Source: Methylobacterium sp. WL119
GTDB taxonomy: Bacteria; Pseudomonadota; Alphaproteobacteria; Rhizobiales; Beijerinckiaceae
Length of the DNA stretch: 64,000 nt
Assembly: GCF_008039875.1 (NCBI RefSeq)
Contig: NZ_VRUU01000001.1
Coordinates: forward strand, 175,032-239,031
Direction of reading: 5' to 3'
Shown here one piece after another: positions 1 to 9,229 of this stretch (its first letter is position 1; every line of letters begins with the position of its first letter). The notes beneath the pieces were generated by a model. The model searched no databases and was not told the origin of the DNA. It was given only the letters and a program-made list of their open reading frames with translations. The position numbers and the translations under genes were made by a program.

Positions 1-747
1 GCGCTCGCCTGTTTCGCCGGCGGCGCCGAGGCGGCCCAGTGCGGCAACTCGGCGAGCGGCTTCGAGGCCTGGAAGACCCAGTTCGCCGAGGAAGCCCGCG
101 GCCGGGCGAGTGCCGCGAGCCTCGCCGCCCTGCAGGAGACCTCCTACTCGACGCCGACCATCTCGGCCGACCGCGGCCAGAAGAGCTTTAAGCTCTCGCT
201 CGACCAGTTCCTGGCCAAGCGCGGCGCCACCACCATCGTGTCGCGCGGGCGGGCGCTCAAGCGCCAGAACGCGGCGCTGTTCGCGCAGATCGAGCAGCGC
301 TACGGCGTTCCCCCCGGCCCGCTGCTGGCGATCTGGGGCATGGAGACCGGGTTCGGCGCGGTGCGCGGCAACGTCAACACGCTGTCCGCGGTGGCGACGC
401 TGGCCTACGATTGCCGCCGCTCGGCCTACTTCACCGACCAGCTCTATGCGGCCCTCACCCTGGTCGACCGCGGCCTGATCACGTCCGCCACGCGCGGCGC
501 GGCCCACGGCGAGGTCGGGCATACCCAGTTCCTGCCCAAGAACGTGCTGACCTACGGCACCGGCGACCTCAACAACGTCGGCGCGGCGCTCAGCTCGACG
601 GCGAACTTCCTGAAGGGTCACGGCTGGCAGGCCGGCGCCGGATACCAGCCCGGCGAGCCCAACTTCGCCGCGCTCCAGGGCTGGAACGCCGCCTCAGTGT
701 ACCAGCGCGCCATCGCCCTGATGGGCCGGCAGATCGACGGGGACTGA
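1..747 (+). CDS. Lytic murein transglycosylase (MltB/SLT_2-like), 5' end outside window
   Basis: The frame is open from base 1, so the start codon and signal peptide lie upstream. The 248 visible residues match the SLT_2 (MltB) fold: a catalytic-loop motif GMETGFG with Glu at visible codon 115, then GHTQFLPKNVLTYG (equivalent to the GPMQFMPS-type motif of the family) and STANFLKGHGW. Family members cleave the MurNAc-GlcNAc bond of peptidoglycan in the periplasm and release 1,6-anhydro products. The protein stops soon after the catalytic domain and has no C-terminal peptidoglycan-binding domain, like the short alphaproteobacterial members. The family call is firm; which paralogue it is cannot be told. 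Confidence 0.86.
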   Translation, partial: ALACFAGGAEAAQCGNSASGFEAWKTQFAEEARGRASAASLAALQETSYSTPTISADRGQKSFKLSLDQFLAKRGATTIVSRGRALKRQNAALFAQIEQRYGVPPGPLLAIWGMETGFGAVRGNVNTLSAVATLAYDCRRSAYFTDQLYAALTLVDRGLITSATRGAAHGEVGHTQFLPKNVLTYGTGDLNNVGAALSSTANFLKGHGWQAGAGYQPGEPNFAALQGWNAASVYQRAIALMGRQIDGD

Positions 748-972
748 CCTCGGCGATCGGACAGGCCGCCACGGCGACGAACCCTGGCCGAGAACGGCCA
801 CGATTCGTCGCCGGTTAACCATAAAGCCGCCCCACAAAAACCGGGCGGGCTGAGCCATCTCACCGCTCGGCCGATCGGGCCGGGAGGGTGCGGATCGGCC
901 CGCTTGCACGGATACGTCCGGCAGTCGCGGGATCGGATCGACGGCATCCGTTTGGAAACAGGCGGTGCCCGC

Positions 973-2106
973 ATGGTCGAAGATCCTTCCTCCGGCCCAC
1001 AGGTGCAACGGTTTCGGTCGAGCGCGAGCCTGCGCCGCGTAGCGCTGAGGGCGGCCTCGGTCGCAGCCGTCGCCGCCCTCGTCTCGGGAAGCGTCGTCCT
1101 CGGCGGCCTGCGCACCGCACCGACATCGGACCCCCTCGTCGCCTCGGCCGGCGCCGTGCCCGGCGCGATCGCTCAGGACCCGGCGCCGACGCTCGGAGCG
1201 GAAGCCCGCGCGCGGTGGCGGGAAGCCCTGCTCGAAGCGTTCCCCGACTGGTCCGCCGAGCGCCCGCAGGCGCCGCCGGAGCCGGCGACCCCGTTCGCGC
1301 AGCAGGAGCCGGTCTCGCAGGACGCGCCGCCTCCGGGCGCGCCGCCTGCTGCCGAGCCCAACCTGCTGGCGCAGACCGTGCCGCTGCCGGTGCCGCGGCC
1401 GCCGGAGTTCCGGCGCCCGATCGGTCCCGAGACGACCCGCCGCGCCGACCGGCAGGCGTCCCGCCGCAGCCGGACGGCGCAGATCCCGGCGCCCGCCCCC
1501 GACGATCGCAATTTCCTGGAGAAGTTCTTCGGCATCGAGCGCACCGCGACGCCGGCGTTGGCCTATGCCGCACTGGAGACGCCCTCCCCCGCGAAGCTGC
1601 CGCGCCAGCGGATCGTGCCCCCGGCCAACCCCGACCCGGCGGCGGTCGCGATCTACGACATCAGCGCGCGGATCGTGACGCTGCCCAACGGCACCAAGCT
1701 CGACGCGCATTCCGGCCTCGGCGAGATGATGGACGACCCGCGCAACGTCCACGTGCGGATGCGGGGGGCGACGCCGCCCGGCACCTACGACCTCACCGAG
1801 CGCGAGGACCTGTTCCACGGCGTCCGCGCGATCCGGCTCACGCCGGTCGGCGGCACCGCCGCCGTCTACGGCCGGGTCGGGCTCCTCGCTCACACCTACA
1901 TGCTGGGGCCGACAGGGGCCTCGAACGGCTGCGTGTCGTTCAAGGACTACCAGGCCTTCCTGCAGGCCTACCTGCGCGGCGAGGTCCAGCGCCTCGTCGT
2001 CGTGCCCGGCCGCGGCCAGGACGCACCGCCGAGCGTCGCCCAGCAGAGCCCCCCGGCTCCGGCCCCGACGCCGGGCCGTTCGGCCCGGCTCGGCAACGAC
2101 GTGTAG
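973..2106 (+). CDS. Exported DUF2778 (Tlde1/L,D-transpeptidase-like) domain protein
   Basis: A 377-residue protein with a basic N-terminus and one hydrophobic segment (about residues 24-44) that is a signal anchor or signal peptide. A long Pro/Ala/Glu-rich linker follows, and the C-terminal 130 residues carry the DUF2778 fold. The catalytic signature is visible as GLLAHTYMLGPTGASNGC, with His and Cys in the LDT/Tlde1 arrangement, followed by VSF. Family members act on peptidoglycan tetrapeptides in the periplasm; some are type VI effectors, but no secretion or immunity genes are adjacent, so a housekeeping or stress envelope role is more likely. I chose ATG 973; an in-frame TTG at 904 would add 23 residues before the membrane segment. 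Confidence 0.75.
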   Translation: MVEDPSSGPQVQRFRSSASLRRVALRAASVAAVAALVSGSVVLGGLRTAPTSDPLVASAGAVPGAIAQDPAPTLGAEARARWREALLEAFPDWSAERPQAPPEPATPFAQQEPVSQDAPPPGAPPAAEPNLLAQTVPLPVPRPPEFRRPIGPETTRRADRQASRRSRTAQIPAPAPDDRNFLEKFFGIERTATPALAYAALETPSPAKLPRQRIVPPANPDPAAVAIYDISARIVTLPNGTKLDAHSGLGEMMDDPRNVHVRMRGATPPGTYDLTEREDLFHGVRAIRLTPVGGTAAVYGRVGLLAHTYMLGPTGASNGCVSFKDYQAFLQAYLRGEVQRLVVVPGRGQDAPPSVAQQSPPAPAPTPGRSARLGNDV

Positions 2107-2116
2107 GGGTGCCGCT

Positions 2117-3325
2117 TCAGAGCGGCACCACGGGGCCCTTCTTCGCCGACAGCCCGTCGATCAGCTTCGGATCGAGCTTGGTGTGGGCCTGGACGAGCGC
2201 GTGCGGCGTCAGCGCCATCCACTGGCGCAGGGACAGGTCGGCGTAGCGCGGGCTCTTGAACATCTCAAGGAAGGTCAGCGGCGTGTCGCCGGTGTTCTCG
2301 ATGTAGTGGCCCATGGCGAACGGCACGTAGCCGACGTCGCCGCCCTGGTAGTCGAAGGTCCGCGCCTTCGACTCCGAGCCGAACACCGTCATCCGCCCCT
2401 TGCCCGAGAGGTAGTACTGCCACTCGTCGCCGTTCGGGTGCCAGTGCAATTCCCGCATCGCGCCGGGTTCGAGCTCGACCAGCGCCGCGGCGATCCTCTC
2501 CGAGGCCGGGAAGTTGGTTGAATCGGTGATCCGCACCGTTCCGCCCTTCGTGCGGATCGGCTCCTGCGCCAGCATCCGGTGGCTGAACGACTTCGGGATC
2601 GGCCCGGCGCCCCCCATCCGGTCGCCCGCCAGCGGGCCGGGCTTCGGGCCGGGGAAGATGTAGAGCTCGCGCTCGGGGATGTTCGCGAAGGCGCTTTCCG
2701 GCAGGCCGAAGTTCTTGGCAAGCACCTCCTTCGGGGTGTGCGCCAGCCAGTCGGTGATCAGGAAGGTCGAGTCTTCCGAGAAGCCGCCATCGTCGAACAC
2801 CAGCAGGAACTCGCAGCCGTCGACGTCGGATTCCAGCGCCTGGATCGAGTGCGGGATGCCGGAGGGGAAGTACCACAGGTCGCCCTCGCCGACGTCGTCC
2901 GCGAAGGTCCGCCCGTCCGGATCGATGGCGGTGATCCGGGCACGGCCCTTGATCATGTAGGACCACTCGGCCTCCTTGTGCCAATGCATCTCACGCACCG
3001 CGTTGGCCTTCAGGCGCATGTTCACGCCCGCCATCGCCTTCGAGATCGGCAGCTCGCGCACCGTGGTCTGCCGGGCCCAGCCGCCCTCCTCCAGGCGCAT
3101 GTGGCTGTCGGCGAACGACCATTTCAGGTTCGGCATCGTGCCGTGGTCGGTGGCGGGCGGCGCGACGGTATAGGGATCCTCGGCCTCGCGGGCGGGGTTG
3201 CGCGGCCCGAGGATGTCCGCCCCCTTGCCGGCGCGCTCGGGCATCGGCCCTTCGGCGGCGCGGGCACCGCCGGCGGCGAGCGCGGTGCCGGCGGCGATCA
3301 GGGTACGGCGTGAGATGTCGTTCAT
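2117..3325 (-). CDS. oxdC: Oxalate decarboxylase family bicupin, Tat-exported
   Basis: A 402-residue two-cupin protein. Each half has the metal-binding HxH(x)nE signature: [15 protein letters not shown] in the first cupin and [18 protein letters not shown] in the second. Length and spacing match OxdC, a Mn-dependent enzyme that splits oxalate to formate and CO2. The N-terminus [19 protein letters not shown] is a twin-arginine signal, so it should act in the periplasm. The start at 3325 gives that signal directly, while the open frame continues upstream without protein-like sequence. It is transcribed away from the two-component pair. Formate from oxalate would suit a methylotroph. Oxalate specificity is inferred from the family; active-site loop residues were not verified. 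Confidence 0.82.
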   Translation of the reverse strand: MNDISRRTLIAAGTALAAGGARAAEGPMPERAGKGADILGPRNPAREAEDPYTVAPPATDHGTMPNLKWSFADSHMRLEEGGWARQTTVRELPISKAMAGVNMRLKANAVREMHWHKEAEWSYMIKGRARITAIDPDGRTFADDVGEGDLWYFPSGIPHSIQALESDVDGCEFLLVFDDGGFSEDSTFLITDWLAHTPKEVLAKNFGLPESAFANIPERELYIFPGPKPGPLAGDRMGGAGPIPKSFSHRMLAQEPIRTKGGTVRITDSTNFPASERIAAALVELEPGAMRELHWHPNGDEWQYYLSGKGRMTVFGSESKARTFDYQGGDVGYVPFAMGHYIENTGDTPLTFLEMFKSPRYADLSLRQWMALTPHALVQAHTKLDPKLIDGLSAKKGPVVPL

Positions 3326-3625
3326 GCGGCCTGTCCGTGGATGCGATGGGTCGTGCGCCGTCGCCCGGCCCGGGTCCGTCGGTGGATCGTCGGCGTGGCG
3401 ACGGCGTGCGCGGCAGGACAAGCCGCATGGTTGCGATCCGATCCCGCCATTCCCGGCATGGCTGCAACGCGTGGCGGGCGAACCTGTCCGAACGGTCATC
3501 TTCCCGCGATCTCCCGGTCATCCGGGCGGGTGCAGGATGCGGACGACCGAATGATCGAGGGCAGCCCGACCGTGACCGTCCAAGCCCATTCCGCCCCGTC
3601 CCGGTCCGCGCTATGGACCGAACCC
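3326..3625. promoter_or_regulatory. Divergent intergenic region, oxdC / response regulator
   Basis: About 300 bases between the oxalate decarboxylase start and the response regulator start. It must hold both divergent promoters. I see no convincing gene, hairpin or operator in it; the frame of the response regulator stays open through it but reads as basic, low-quality sequence. Confidence 0.4.
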
Positions 3626-4327
3626 ATGCGGCTCCTGATCATCGAGGACGATCGCGAGGCGGTCTCCTACCTCGTCAAGGCGTTCCGGGAGGCCGGGCAC
3701 CTCGCCGACCACGCGACCGACGGCCTCGACGGCTACGGCCTCGCCTGCGACGGCGCCTACGACGTGCTGATCGTCGACCGGATGCTGCCGAAGCTCGACG
3801 GGCTTTCGCTGATCCGCTCCCTGCGCGAGCAGAGGGTGACGACGCCGGTGCTGATCCTGTCGGCGCTGGGGCAGGTGGACGACCGGGTGAAGGGCCTGCG
3901 CGCCGGCGGCGACGACTACCTGCCGAAGCCCTACGCCTTCTCGGAGCTGCTCGCCCGCGTCGAGGTGTTGGCCCGGCGCGGCGGCTCGTCCGTCGCGAGC
4001 GCCGAGGCGACCGCCTACCGCGTCGGCGACCTCGAGCTCGACCGGCTCTCCCACCGGGTGACGCGGGCGGGCCAGGACGTCGCCCTGCAGCCGCGCGAGT
4101 TCCGGCTGCTGGAGTACCTGATGCGCCATGCCGGCCAGGTCGTGACCCGGACCATGCTCCTGGAGCACGTCTGGGACTATCACTTCGACCCGCAGACCAA
4201 CGTCATCGACGTGCACGTCTCGCGCCTCAGGGCCAAGCTCGACAAGGGTTTCGGCACGCCGATGATCCACACGATCCGCGGCGCCGGCTACATCCTGCGC
4301 GCCGACGAGGCGCGGCCGCCATCATGA
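3626..4327 (+). CDS. OmpR/PhoB-family response regulator
   Basis: A 233-residue regulator. The receiver domain starts MRLLIIEDDREAVSYL, with the acidic pair and the phospho-acceptor Asp51 in LIVDRMLPKLDG, a Ser/Thr-class residue in LILSALG and the conserved Lys in DDYLPKPYA. The C-terminal winged helix includes LQPREFRLLEYLMRHAG, VTRTMLLEHVWDY and NVIDVHVSRLRAKLD, diagnostic of the OmpR class. The ATG at 3626 fits the receiver start exactly. It is followed 49 bases later by its histidine kinase, so the two form one operon. The stimulus is not evident; the sequence resembles metal or envelope-stress responders of the CusR/QseB type only in a general way. Confidence 0.9.
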   Translation: MRLLIIEDDREAVSYLVKAFREAGHLADHATDGLDGYGLACDGAYDVLIVDRMLPKLDGLSLIRSLREQRVTTPVLILSALGQVDDRVKGLRAGGDDYLPKPYAFSELLARVEVLARRGGSSVASAEATAYRVGDLELDRLSHRVTRAGQDVALQPREFRLLEYLMRHAGQVVTRTMLLEHVWDYHFDPQTNVIDVHVSRLRAKLDKGFGTPMIHTIRGAGYILRADEARPPS

Positions 4328-4376
4328 TGCCCGCGAGGACGGATCGAGCCCGCGCGATCGCCGGCATCCTCGTCCC

Positions 4377-5846
4377 GTGACGCCGCACGTCCCGACCCCG
4401 GACAGCGCCTTCGTCCGCATCCAGAAGCTGTTCCGGACGACGGCGTTCAAGCTGTCGATCGCGTACCTCGTCGTGTTCGCGGCCTGCGCCGGGGTGGCGC
4501 TCGGCACCATCGCCTGGAGCGCCCGTCGCGTCCTCGACGACCAGATCGTCTCGACGATCGACGCCGAGATCAACGGGCTCGCCGAGCAGTACAACGGCGG
4601 CGGCCTGCGCCGGCTGATCTCCGCGGTCGAGCGAAGGGCGGCCGAGCCCGGCGCCTCGCTCTACCTCGTGACCACGGCCAACGGCGACCACGTGGTCGGC
4701 AACGTCGGCGACCTGCCCGCGAGCGTGCTGGCGACGCCGGGACAGGCGGAAACCGTCTACGGCCGCAGCCGCGAGACGCAAGAGCGCGAGACCCATCGCG
4801 CGATCGTGCGCATCTTCACTTTGCCCGGCGGCTTCCGGCTGCTCGTCGGCCGCGACGTCGAGGAGCGCGACCGCCTGCGCGGGGTGATCGCCAGCACCTT
4901 CGGCACCTCGCTCGCGGTCGTGGTGCTGCTCGGCGTCATCGGCGGCTGGGTGGTCGCCGGCCGGGTCCTCAAGCGGGTCGACGCGATGACCGAGACCGCC
5001 GGCACCATCATGGCGGGCGATCTCGGCCGCCGCCTGCCGGTCGCGGGCAACGGCGACGAGCTCGATCGCCTCGCCCAGAATCTGAACCTGATGCTGGAGC
5101 GGATCGGCGAGCTGATGCGCGGCCTGCGCGAGGTCTCCGACAACATCGCCCACGACTTGAAGACGCCGCTGACGCGCCTGCGCAACCGCGCCGACGAGGC
5201 GCTTCGCGGCGAGCGCTCGCCGGACGCCCTGCGCGCGGCGCTGGACGGGGTGATCGAGGACAGCGACGGCCTGATCCGGGTGTTCAACGCGCTCCTGATG
5301 ATCGCGCGGCTCGAGGCGGGCAACGCTCGCGAGATGATGGCGCCGTTCGATCTCGGACCGTCCGTGCGGGCGATCGGCGAGCTCTACGAGGCACTGGCCG
5401 AGGAGCGCGGCCAGCGCCTCGACGTGTCGGCGCCGGACGGCCTGATCGTCGACGGCAACCGCGAGCTGGCGGGGCAGGCGCTCGCCAACCTCCTGGACAA
5501 CGCAATCAAGTACGGCGCCGAGGCCCGCGGCGGGTCGCCGGGCGGGATCGTGATGGCGGCGTCGCGGATCGGTGCGGAGATCGTCGTCACGGTGGCCGAT
5601 CGCGGCCCGGGCATCCCGGAAGCCGAGCGCGGGCGCGTCCTCGACCGCTTCGTGCGCCTGGAGGACGCCCGATCGGCACCGGGCTTCGGCCTGGGCCTGA
5701 GCCTCGTCGCCGCCGTCGTGCGCCTGCACCAGGGGCGCCTGACGCTGGAGGACAACGCGCCCGGCCTGCGCGTGGCGATCGCCCTGCCGGCGGCGGGCGC
5801 CGCGAACCGGCAGAGCCCGGACGCTCCGTCGGAGGGCGGGGCCTGA
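4377..5846 (+). CDS. Sensor histidine kinase (HAMP-HisKA-HATPase)
   Basis: A 489-residue membrane kinase partnering the upstream regulator. It has a membrane segment at about residues 22-45, a periplasmic sensor of roughly 120 residues, a second membrane segment at about 175-198, a HAMP linker, then the dimerisation box NIAHDLKTPLTRLRN with phospho-acceptor His259. The ATPase domain shows the N box (NLLDNAIKYG), G1 box (DRGPGIPEAERGRVLDRF) and G2 box (GFGLGLSLV). It starts with GTG; two ATGs at the end of the preceding gene are out of frame. The sensor domain has no motif I recognise, so the ligand is unknown. Confidence 0.9.
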   Translation: MTPHVPTPDSAFVRIQKLFRTTAFKLSIAYLVVFAACAGVALGTIAWSARRVLDDQIVSTIDAEINGLAEQYNGGGLRRLISAVERRAAEPGASLYLVTTANGDHVVGNVGDLPASVLATPGQAETVYGRSRETQERETHRAIVRIFTLPGGFRLLVGRDVEERDRLRGVIASTFGTSLAVVVLLGVIGGWVVAGRVLKRVDAMTETAGTIMAGDLGRRLPVAGNGDELDRLAQNLNLMLERIGELMRGLREVSDNIAHDLKTPLTRLRNRADEALRGERSPDALRAALDGVIEDSDGLIRVFNALLMIARLEAGNAREMMAPFDLGPSVRAIGELYEALAEERGQRLDVSAPDGLIVDGNRELAGQALANLLDNAIKYGAEARGGSPGGIVMAASRIGAEIVVTVADRGPGIPEAERGRVLDRFVRLEDARSAPGFGLGLSLVAAVVRLHQGRLTLEDNAPGLRVAIALPAAGAANRQSPDAPSEGGA

Positions 5847-5972
5847 TCGCGACGGCGACCTTCGCCGGCTGGGACAGGGCGGCCTGCGCGACGAAGCGCG
5901 GACCAACCGGCCCGCGATCGTCACCCGCCGGTGCGTCGGCCGGCGACCGGCACCATGCTGGGATGCGCGCCC

Positions 5973-6515
5973 TCAGCTCTCGGCGGTCGCTTCGTCGGTC
6001 TCCGAAGCCGCCTCGTCCTCGGACGCGTCCTCGTTCTCGAGTTCCGCATCGGCCTCCGCATCCGCGTCGGCGGACGTCGCCTTGGCGATGCTGATGAAGT
6101 CGCCCCGGCGGATCGCCTCGCCGCCCGAGGCCATGGTGCTGAGGTAAGCGTTCAGCGTGGCCGGCGCGACGTCGGGCAGGCGCTGCGCGATCTGGGCGGT
6201 GGACAGGCCCTGCGGGCCGGCGCTTTCCAGGAGGGCGCGGAGCCGGCCCTTCGCCGAGTTCGCCCGGGGCCCGCGCGGGCCGCGCGTCGAGGTCTGGCCG
6301 GGCGTCGCGACGCGCTCGGCGCTCCTTCGCGCCGGGCCGTCGCCGAGCGACACGGCGGCATCGAGCGGCGTGTTGTCGACGATCGACCGCAGCGCCCCTT
6401 CGGCCATCTGCAGCTTTGCCAGCTCGGTCCCGATCCGCTCGTACTCGGCCTGAAGGAGATCACGGCGCTGGCTGATTTCCGCAAGTGCCTTCGTGATGGT
6501 GTGATCTTCTGCCAT
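5973..6515 (-). CDS. Putative DNA-binding protein, coiled coil plus winged-helix-like core
   Basis: A 180-residue protein I cannot name. Residues 1-45 look like a coiled coil (AEISQRRDLLQAEYERIGTE). A basic Gly/Arg/Pro linker follows, then a segment at about 95-140 with the helix-turn-helix rhythm of a winged helix (LRALLESAGPQGLSTAQIAQ, then LPDVAPATLNAYLSTM and a short wing before FISIAKA). The tail is strongly acidic (Glu/Asp/Ala). This coiled-coil, basic-linker, winged-helix, acidic-tail order suggests a small nucleoid or regulatory DNA-binding protein; that is inference. The start at 6515 was chosen because the residues before it in the open frame are not conserved-looking. Confidence 0.6.
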   Translation of the reverse strand: MAEDHTITKALAEISQRRDLLQAEYERIGTELAKLQMAEGALRSIVDNTPLDAAVSLGDGPARRSAERVATPGQTSTRGPRGPRANSAKGRLRALLESAGPQGLSTAQIAQRLPDVAPATLNAYLSTMASGGEAIRRGDFISIAKATSADADAEADAELENEDASEDEAASETDEATAES

Positions 6516-6704
6516 GGCCGCCTCTACTCTCGAATGGGGGCCATAACTCATAGGCGCCAAGACGGGTCAAGACCGGCAAGGGCATTGCCATCTGTACGTC
6601 AGGAAAACCGCCCTGCGGATGCCGACGCCCTGGCCTGAGGCCGCGGACCGGGTAAGACACGATCGCCGGGCCGCTGCGACGAGCCCGGCGCTGGAACGCA
6701 TGCG

Positions 6705-8066
6705 ATGACCGAAGACCCAGCCGCCGGCCCCCACGTCTCGATCGACGCGATCGCCGCGCGCTTCGAGCGCTGCGCCGCCACCATCGGGGTCGTCGGGCTC
6801 GGCTATGTCGGCCTGCCGCTCTGCCTCGCGGCGACGGAGGCCGGCTTCGCCGTCGTCGGCTTCGACATCGACGCCGACAAGCCGGCGATGCTGATGCGCG
6901 GCGAGACCTATCTTGAGCACATTCCGGCGCCGGCGGTGGCGGCGATGGCGGGAAGCGGCCGCTTCCGCGCCACGACCGATTTCGACGGTCTGGCGCAGGT
7001 CGACGCGATCCTGATCTGCGTTCCGACGCCGCTCACCCGGCAGCGCGAGCCCGACCTGTCGTTTGTGCGCACGACCACGCAGGAGATCGCGAAGCGCTTG
7101 CGGCCGGGGCAGCTGGTCGTGCTCGAATCCACCACCTGGCCGGGAACGACCGATCAGGTCGTGCGACCGCTGCTCGAGGCGCTCACCGGCTATCGCAGCG
7201 GATCGGACTTCTTCCTCGCCTTCTCGCCCGAGCGCGAGGATCCCGGCAACCGCGCCTTCAGCACCGCGACGATCCCGAAGATCGTCGGCGGCGACGGCCC
7301 CGCGGCGGCGCGGCTCGCCGAGGCGCTCTATGCGCCGTTCGTCGCCCGCACGGTGATGGTGTCGTCCACCGCGACGGCGGAGGCGACGAAGCTCACCGAG
7401 AACATCTTCCGCGCCGTCAACATCGCCCTGGTCAACGAGCTGAAGGTGATCTTCGACGCGATGGGGATCGACGTCTGGGAGGTCATCGAGGCGGCCAAGA
7501 CCAAGCCGTTCGGCTTCACCCCGTTTTATCCGGGCCCCGGCCTCGGCGGGCACTGCATCCCGATCGATCCGTTCTACCTGACGTGGAAGGCGCGCGAGTT
7601 CGGGATCGCGACGAAGTTCATCGAGCTCGCCGGCGAGATCAACCAGCAGATGCCGGGCTTCGTGCTCGACAAGCTGATCCGCGCCCTCGACACCCACGCC
7701 GGACGCGGCCTGTCGGGCAGCCGGATCCTCATCGTCGGCCTGGCCTACAAGAAGAACATCTCCGACATCCGCGAGAGCCCGGCGCTCAGGCTCTGGTCGA
7801 TGCTGGAGGCGCGCGGCGCGCGGGTCGCCTACCACGATCCGTTCGTGCCCGCGGTTCCCGCGACGCGGGAATACAGGACGCTACAGGGCGCGAGATCGGT
7901 CGCGCTGACGGACGGGACGCTGGCGTCGTTCGACGCCGTGCTGATCGTGACCGACCACGACGCGGTCGATTACCCCGCGATCTGCGGGAGCGCCTGGATC
8001 GTCGTCGATTGCCGCAACGCGCTTCGCAGCCGCGGGCTGACCGCGAAGATCGTGATCTCGGCGTGA
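6705..8066 (+). CDS. UDP-N-acetyl-hexosamine 6-dehydrogenase (WbpA/TviB-like nucleotide sugar dehydrogenase)
   Basis: A 453-residue NAD-dependent enzyme. The N-terminal Rossmann fold shows GVVGLGYVGLPLCLAATEAG. The catalytic region has LESTTWPGTTDQVVRPLLE and the nucleophile Cys284 in GLGGHCIPIDPFYLTWKA, typical of the WbpA/TviB subgroup that oxidises UDP-GlcNAc-type sugars to uronic acids in two steps. The C-terminal UDP-binding domain includes GLAYKKNISDIRESPALRL. The product would feed polysaccharide or LPS synthesis; the Wzx-like flippase about 18 kb away may be related. UDP-glucose dehydrogenases are a possible alternative, but the HCIPIDPFY context favours the acetamido-sugar group. Confidence 0.88.
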   Translation: MTEDPAAGPHVSIDAIAARFERCAATIGVVGLGYVGLPLCLAATEAGFAVVGFDIDADKPAMLMRGETYLEHIPAPAVAAMAGSGRFRATTDFDGLAQVDAILICVPTPLTRQREPDLSFVRTTTQEIAKRLRPGQLVVLESTTWPGTTDQVVRPLLEALTGYRSGSDFFLAFSPEREDPGNRAFSTATIPKIVGGDGPAAARLAEALYAPFVARTVMVSSTATAEATKLTENIFRAVNIALVNELKVIFDAMGIDVWEVIEAAKTKPFGFTPFYPGPGLGGHCIPIDPFYLTWKAREFGIATKFIELAGEINQQMPGFVLDKLIRALDTHAGRGLSGSRILIVGLAYKKNISDIRESPALRLWSMLEARGARVAYHDPFVPAVPATREYRTLQGARSVALTDGTLASFDAVLIVTDHDAVDYPAICGSAWIVVDCRNALRSRGLTAKIVISA

Positions 8067-8138
8067 TGGCGGCGCGGTCTTCCCTCCCTCCTTTGCGGGA
8101 GGGGAAACGCACCCGACCTTCCGGTGCGATCCGACCTC

Positions 8139-9128
8139 CTAAGTCAGATACGCCTTCAGGTTCTGGCGGATGCGGTCGAGCGGGACCTCGGCCGGGTCCG
8201 GCAGGGTGAACGTGGCGCCGGTGATCGTCTCGTAGGCGTTGATGTAGACGGCCGCCGTCTCCAGCACGATCTCGGCCGGGATTTCCGGGATCGGGTCGTT
8301 GTAGGGGTCGCAGCGCGCCACCACCCAGTTGCGGACGAAATCCTTGTCGAAGCTCTCCGGGGCCGCGCCGGCGGCGAAGCGCTCGGGATAGGTCTTCGCG
8401 AACCAGTAGCGGCTGCTGTCGGGAGTGTGGATCTCGTCGGCGAGCACGATGCGGCCGTCGGCGTCGGTGCCGAACTCGTACTTGGTGTCGGCGAGGATCA
8501 GCCCGCGCCGCGCCGCGAGGTCCTGGCCACGGGCGAACAGCGCGAGCGCCGTCTCCGACACGGTCCGCCACTGCGCCGGCGTGAGCAGGCCCTGGTCGAG
8601 GATCGCGTCGGCGGTCAGCGGCGCGTCGTGGGCGCCGTCGGCGGCCTTGGTGGTCGGGGTGATGATCGCCTGCGGCAGCCGCTCGTTCGGGCGCATCCCG
8701 TCCGGCAGGGTATGGCCGTACATCGTGCGCGCGCCGGCCTTGTACTGCGTCAGGATCGAGGTCGCGGTGCTGCCGGCGAGGTAGCCCCGCACCACGATCT
8801 CCACCGGCAGGATGTCGAGGCGTTGCCCGACGAGCACGTTCGGGTCGGGATAGGCGAGGACGTGGTTCGGGCAGAGGTCGGCGGTCGCCTCGAACCAGTA
8901 GCGGGCGGTCTGCGTCAGCACCTGGCCCTTGAAGGGGATCGCGGCGAGCGCCCGATCGAAGGCGCTGATCCGGTCGCTGCTGATCAGGATGCGGCGCCCG
9001 TCCGGCAGGTCGTAGTTGTCGCGCACCTTGCCGCGATAATGGTTCGGCCATTCCGGCAGCGTCGCGTCCTCGAGGACTTGGTGGGCGTGCGGGGCGAGGG
9101 ATACCGTGTCCAAACCGGGTTGCTCCAT
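8139..9128 (-). CDS. purC: Phosphoribosylaminoimidazole-succinocarboxamide synthase (SAICAR synthetase)
   Basis: A 329-residue enzyme of the long SAICAR synthetase type. Visible motifs are the ATP-binding N-terminus [54 protein letters not shown], and [20 protein letters not shown], which contains the conserved catalytic region. It joins CAIR to aspartate using ATP in purine synthesis in the cytoplasm. It is convergent with the sugar dehydrogenase (72-base gap) and divergent from the glycosidase. Many alphaproteobacteria also carry a short ~254-residue purC beside purS/purQ; this stand-alone long form may be a second copy. Confidence 0.93.
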   Translation of the reverse strand: MEQPGLDTVSLAPHAHQVLEDATLPEWPNHYRGKVRDNYDLPDGRRILISSDRISAFDRALAAIPFKGQVLTQTARYWFEATADLCPNHVLAYPDPNVLVGQRLDILPVEIVVRGYLAGSTATSILTQYKAGARTMYGHTLPDGMRPNERLPQAIITPTTKAADGAHDAPLTADAILDQGLLTPAQWRTVSETALALFARGQDLAARRGLILADTKYEFGTDADGRIVLADEIHTPDSSRYWFAKTYPERFAAGAAPESFDKDFVRNWVVARCDPYNDPIPEIPAEIVLETAAVYINAYETITGATFTLPDPAEVPLDRIRQNLKAYLT

Positions 9129-9229
9129 CAGGCTGCGCGGATGACCGGACGCGGTGTGAACCAGCGCACGCGGCGTGACCAGCCCCCGCGTCCGATGCGG
9201 GGCGCGAGCCTTGCAGGACGGCGCCGCTC

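Noticed and set aside
694..1893. A 399-codon open frame on the minus strand opposite the DUF2778 gene
   Set aside because: Arg/Gly-rich composition and full overlap with a better-supported gene; a high-GC shadow frame.
8081..8105. Hairpin between the sugar dehydrogenase and purC genes
   Set aside because: Only a 6-bp CCCTCC/GGAGGG stem with no T run; not enough to call a terminator.
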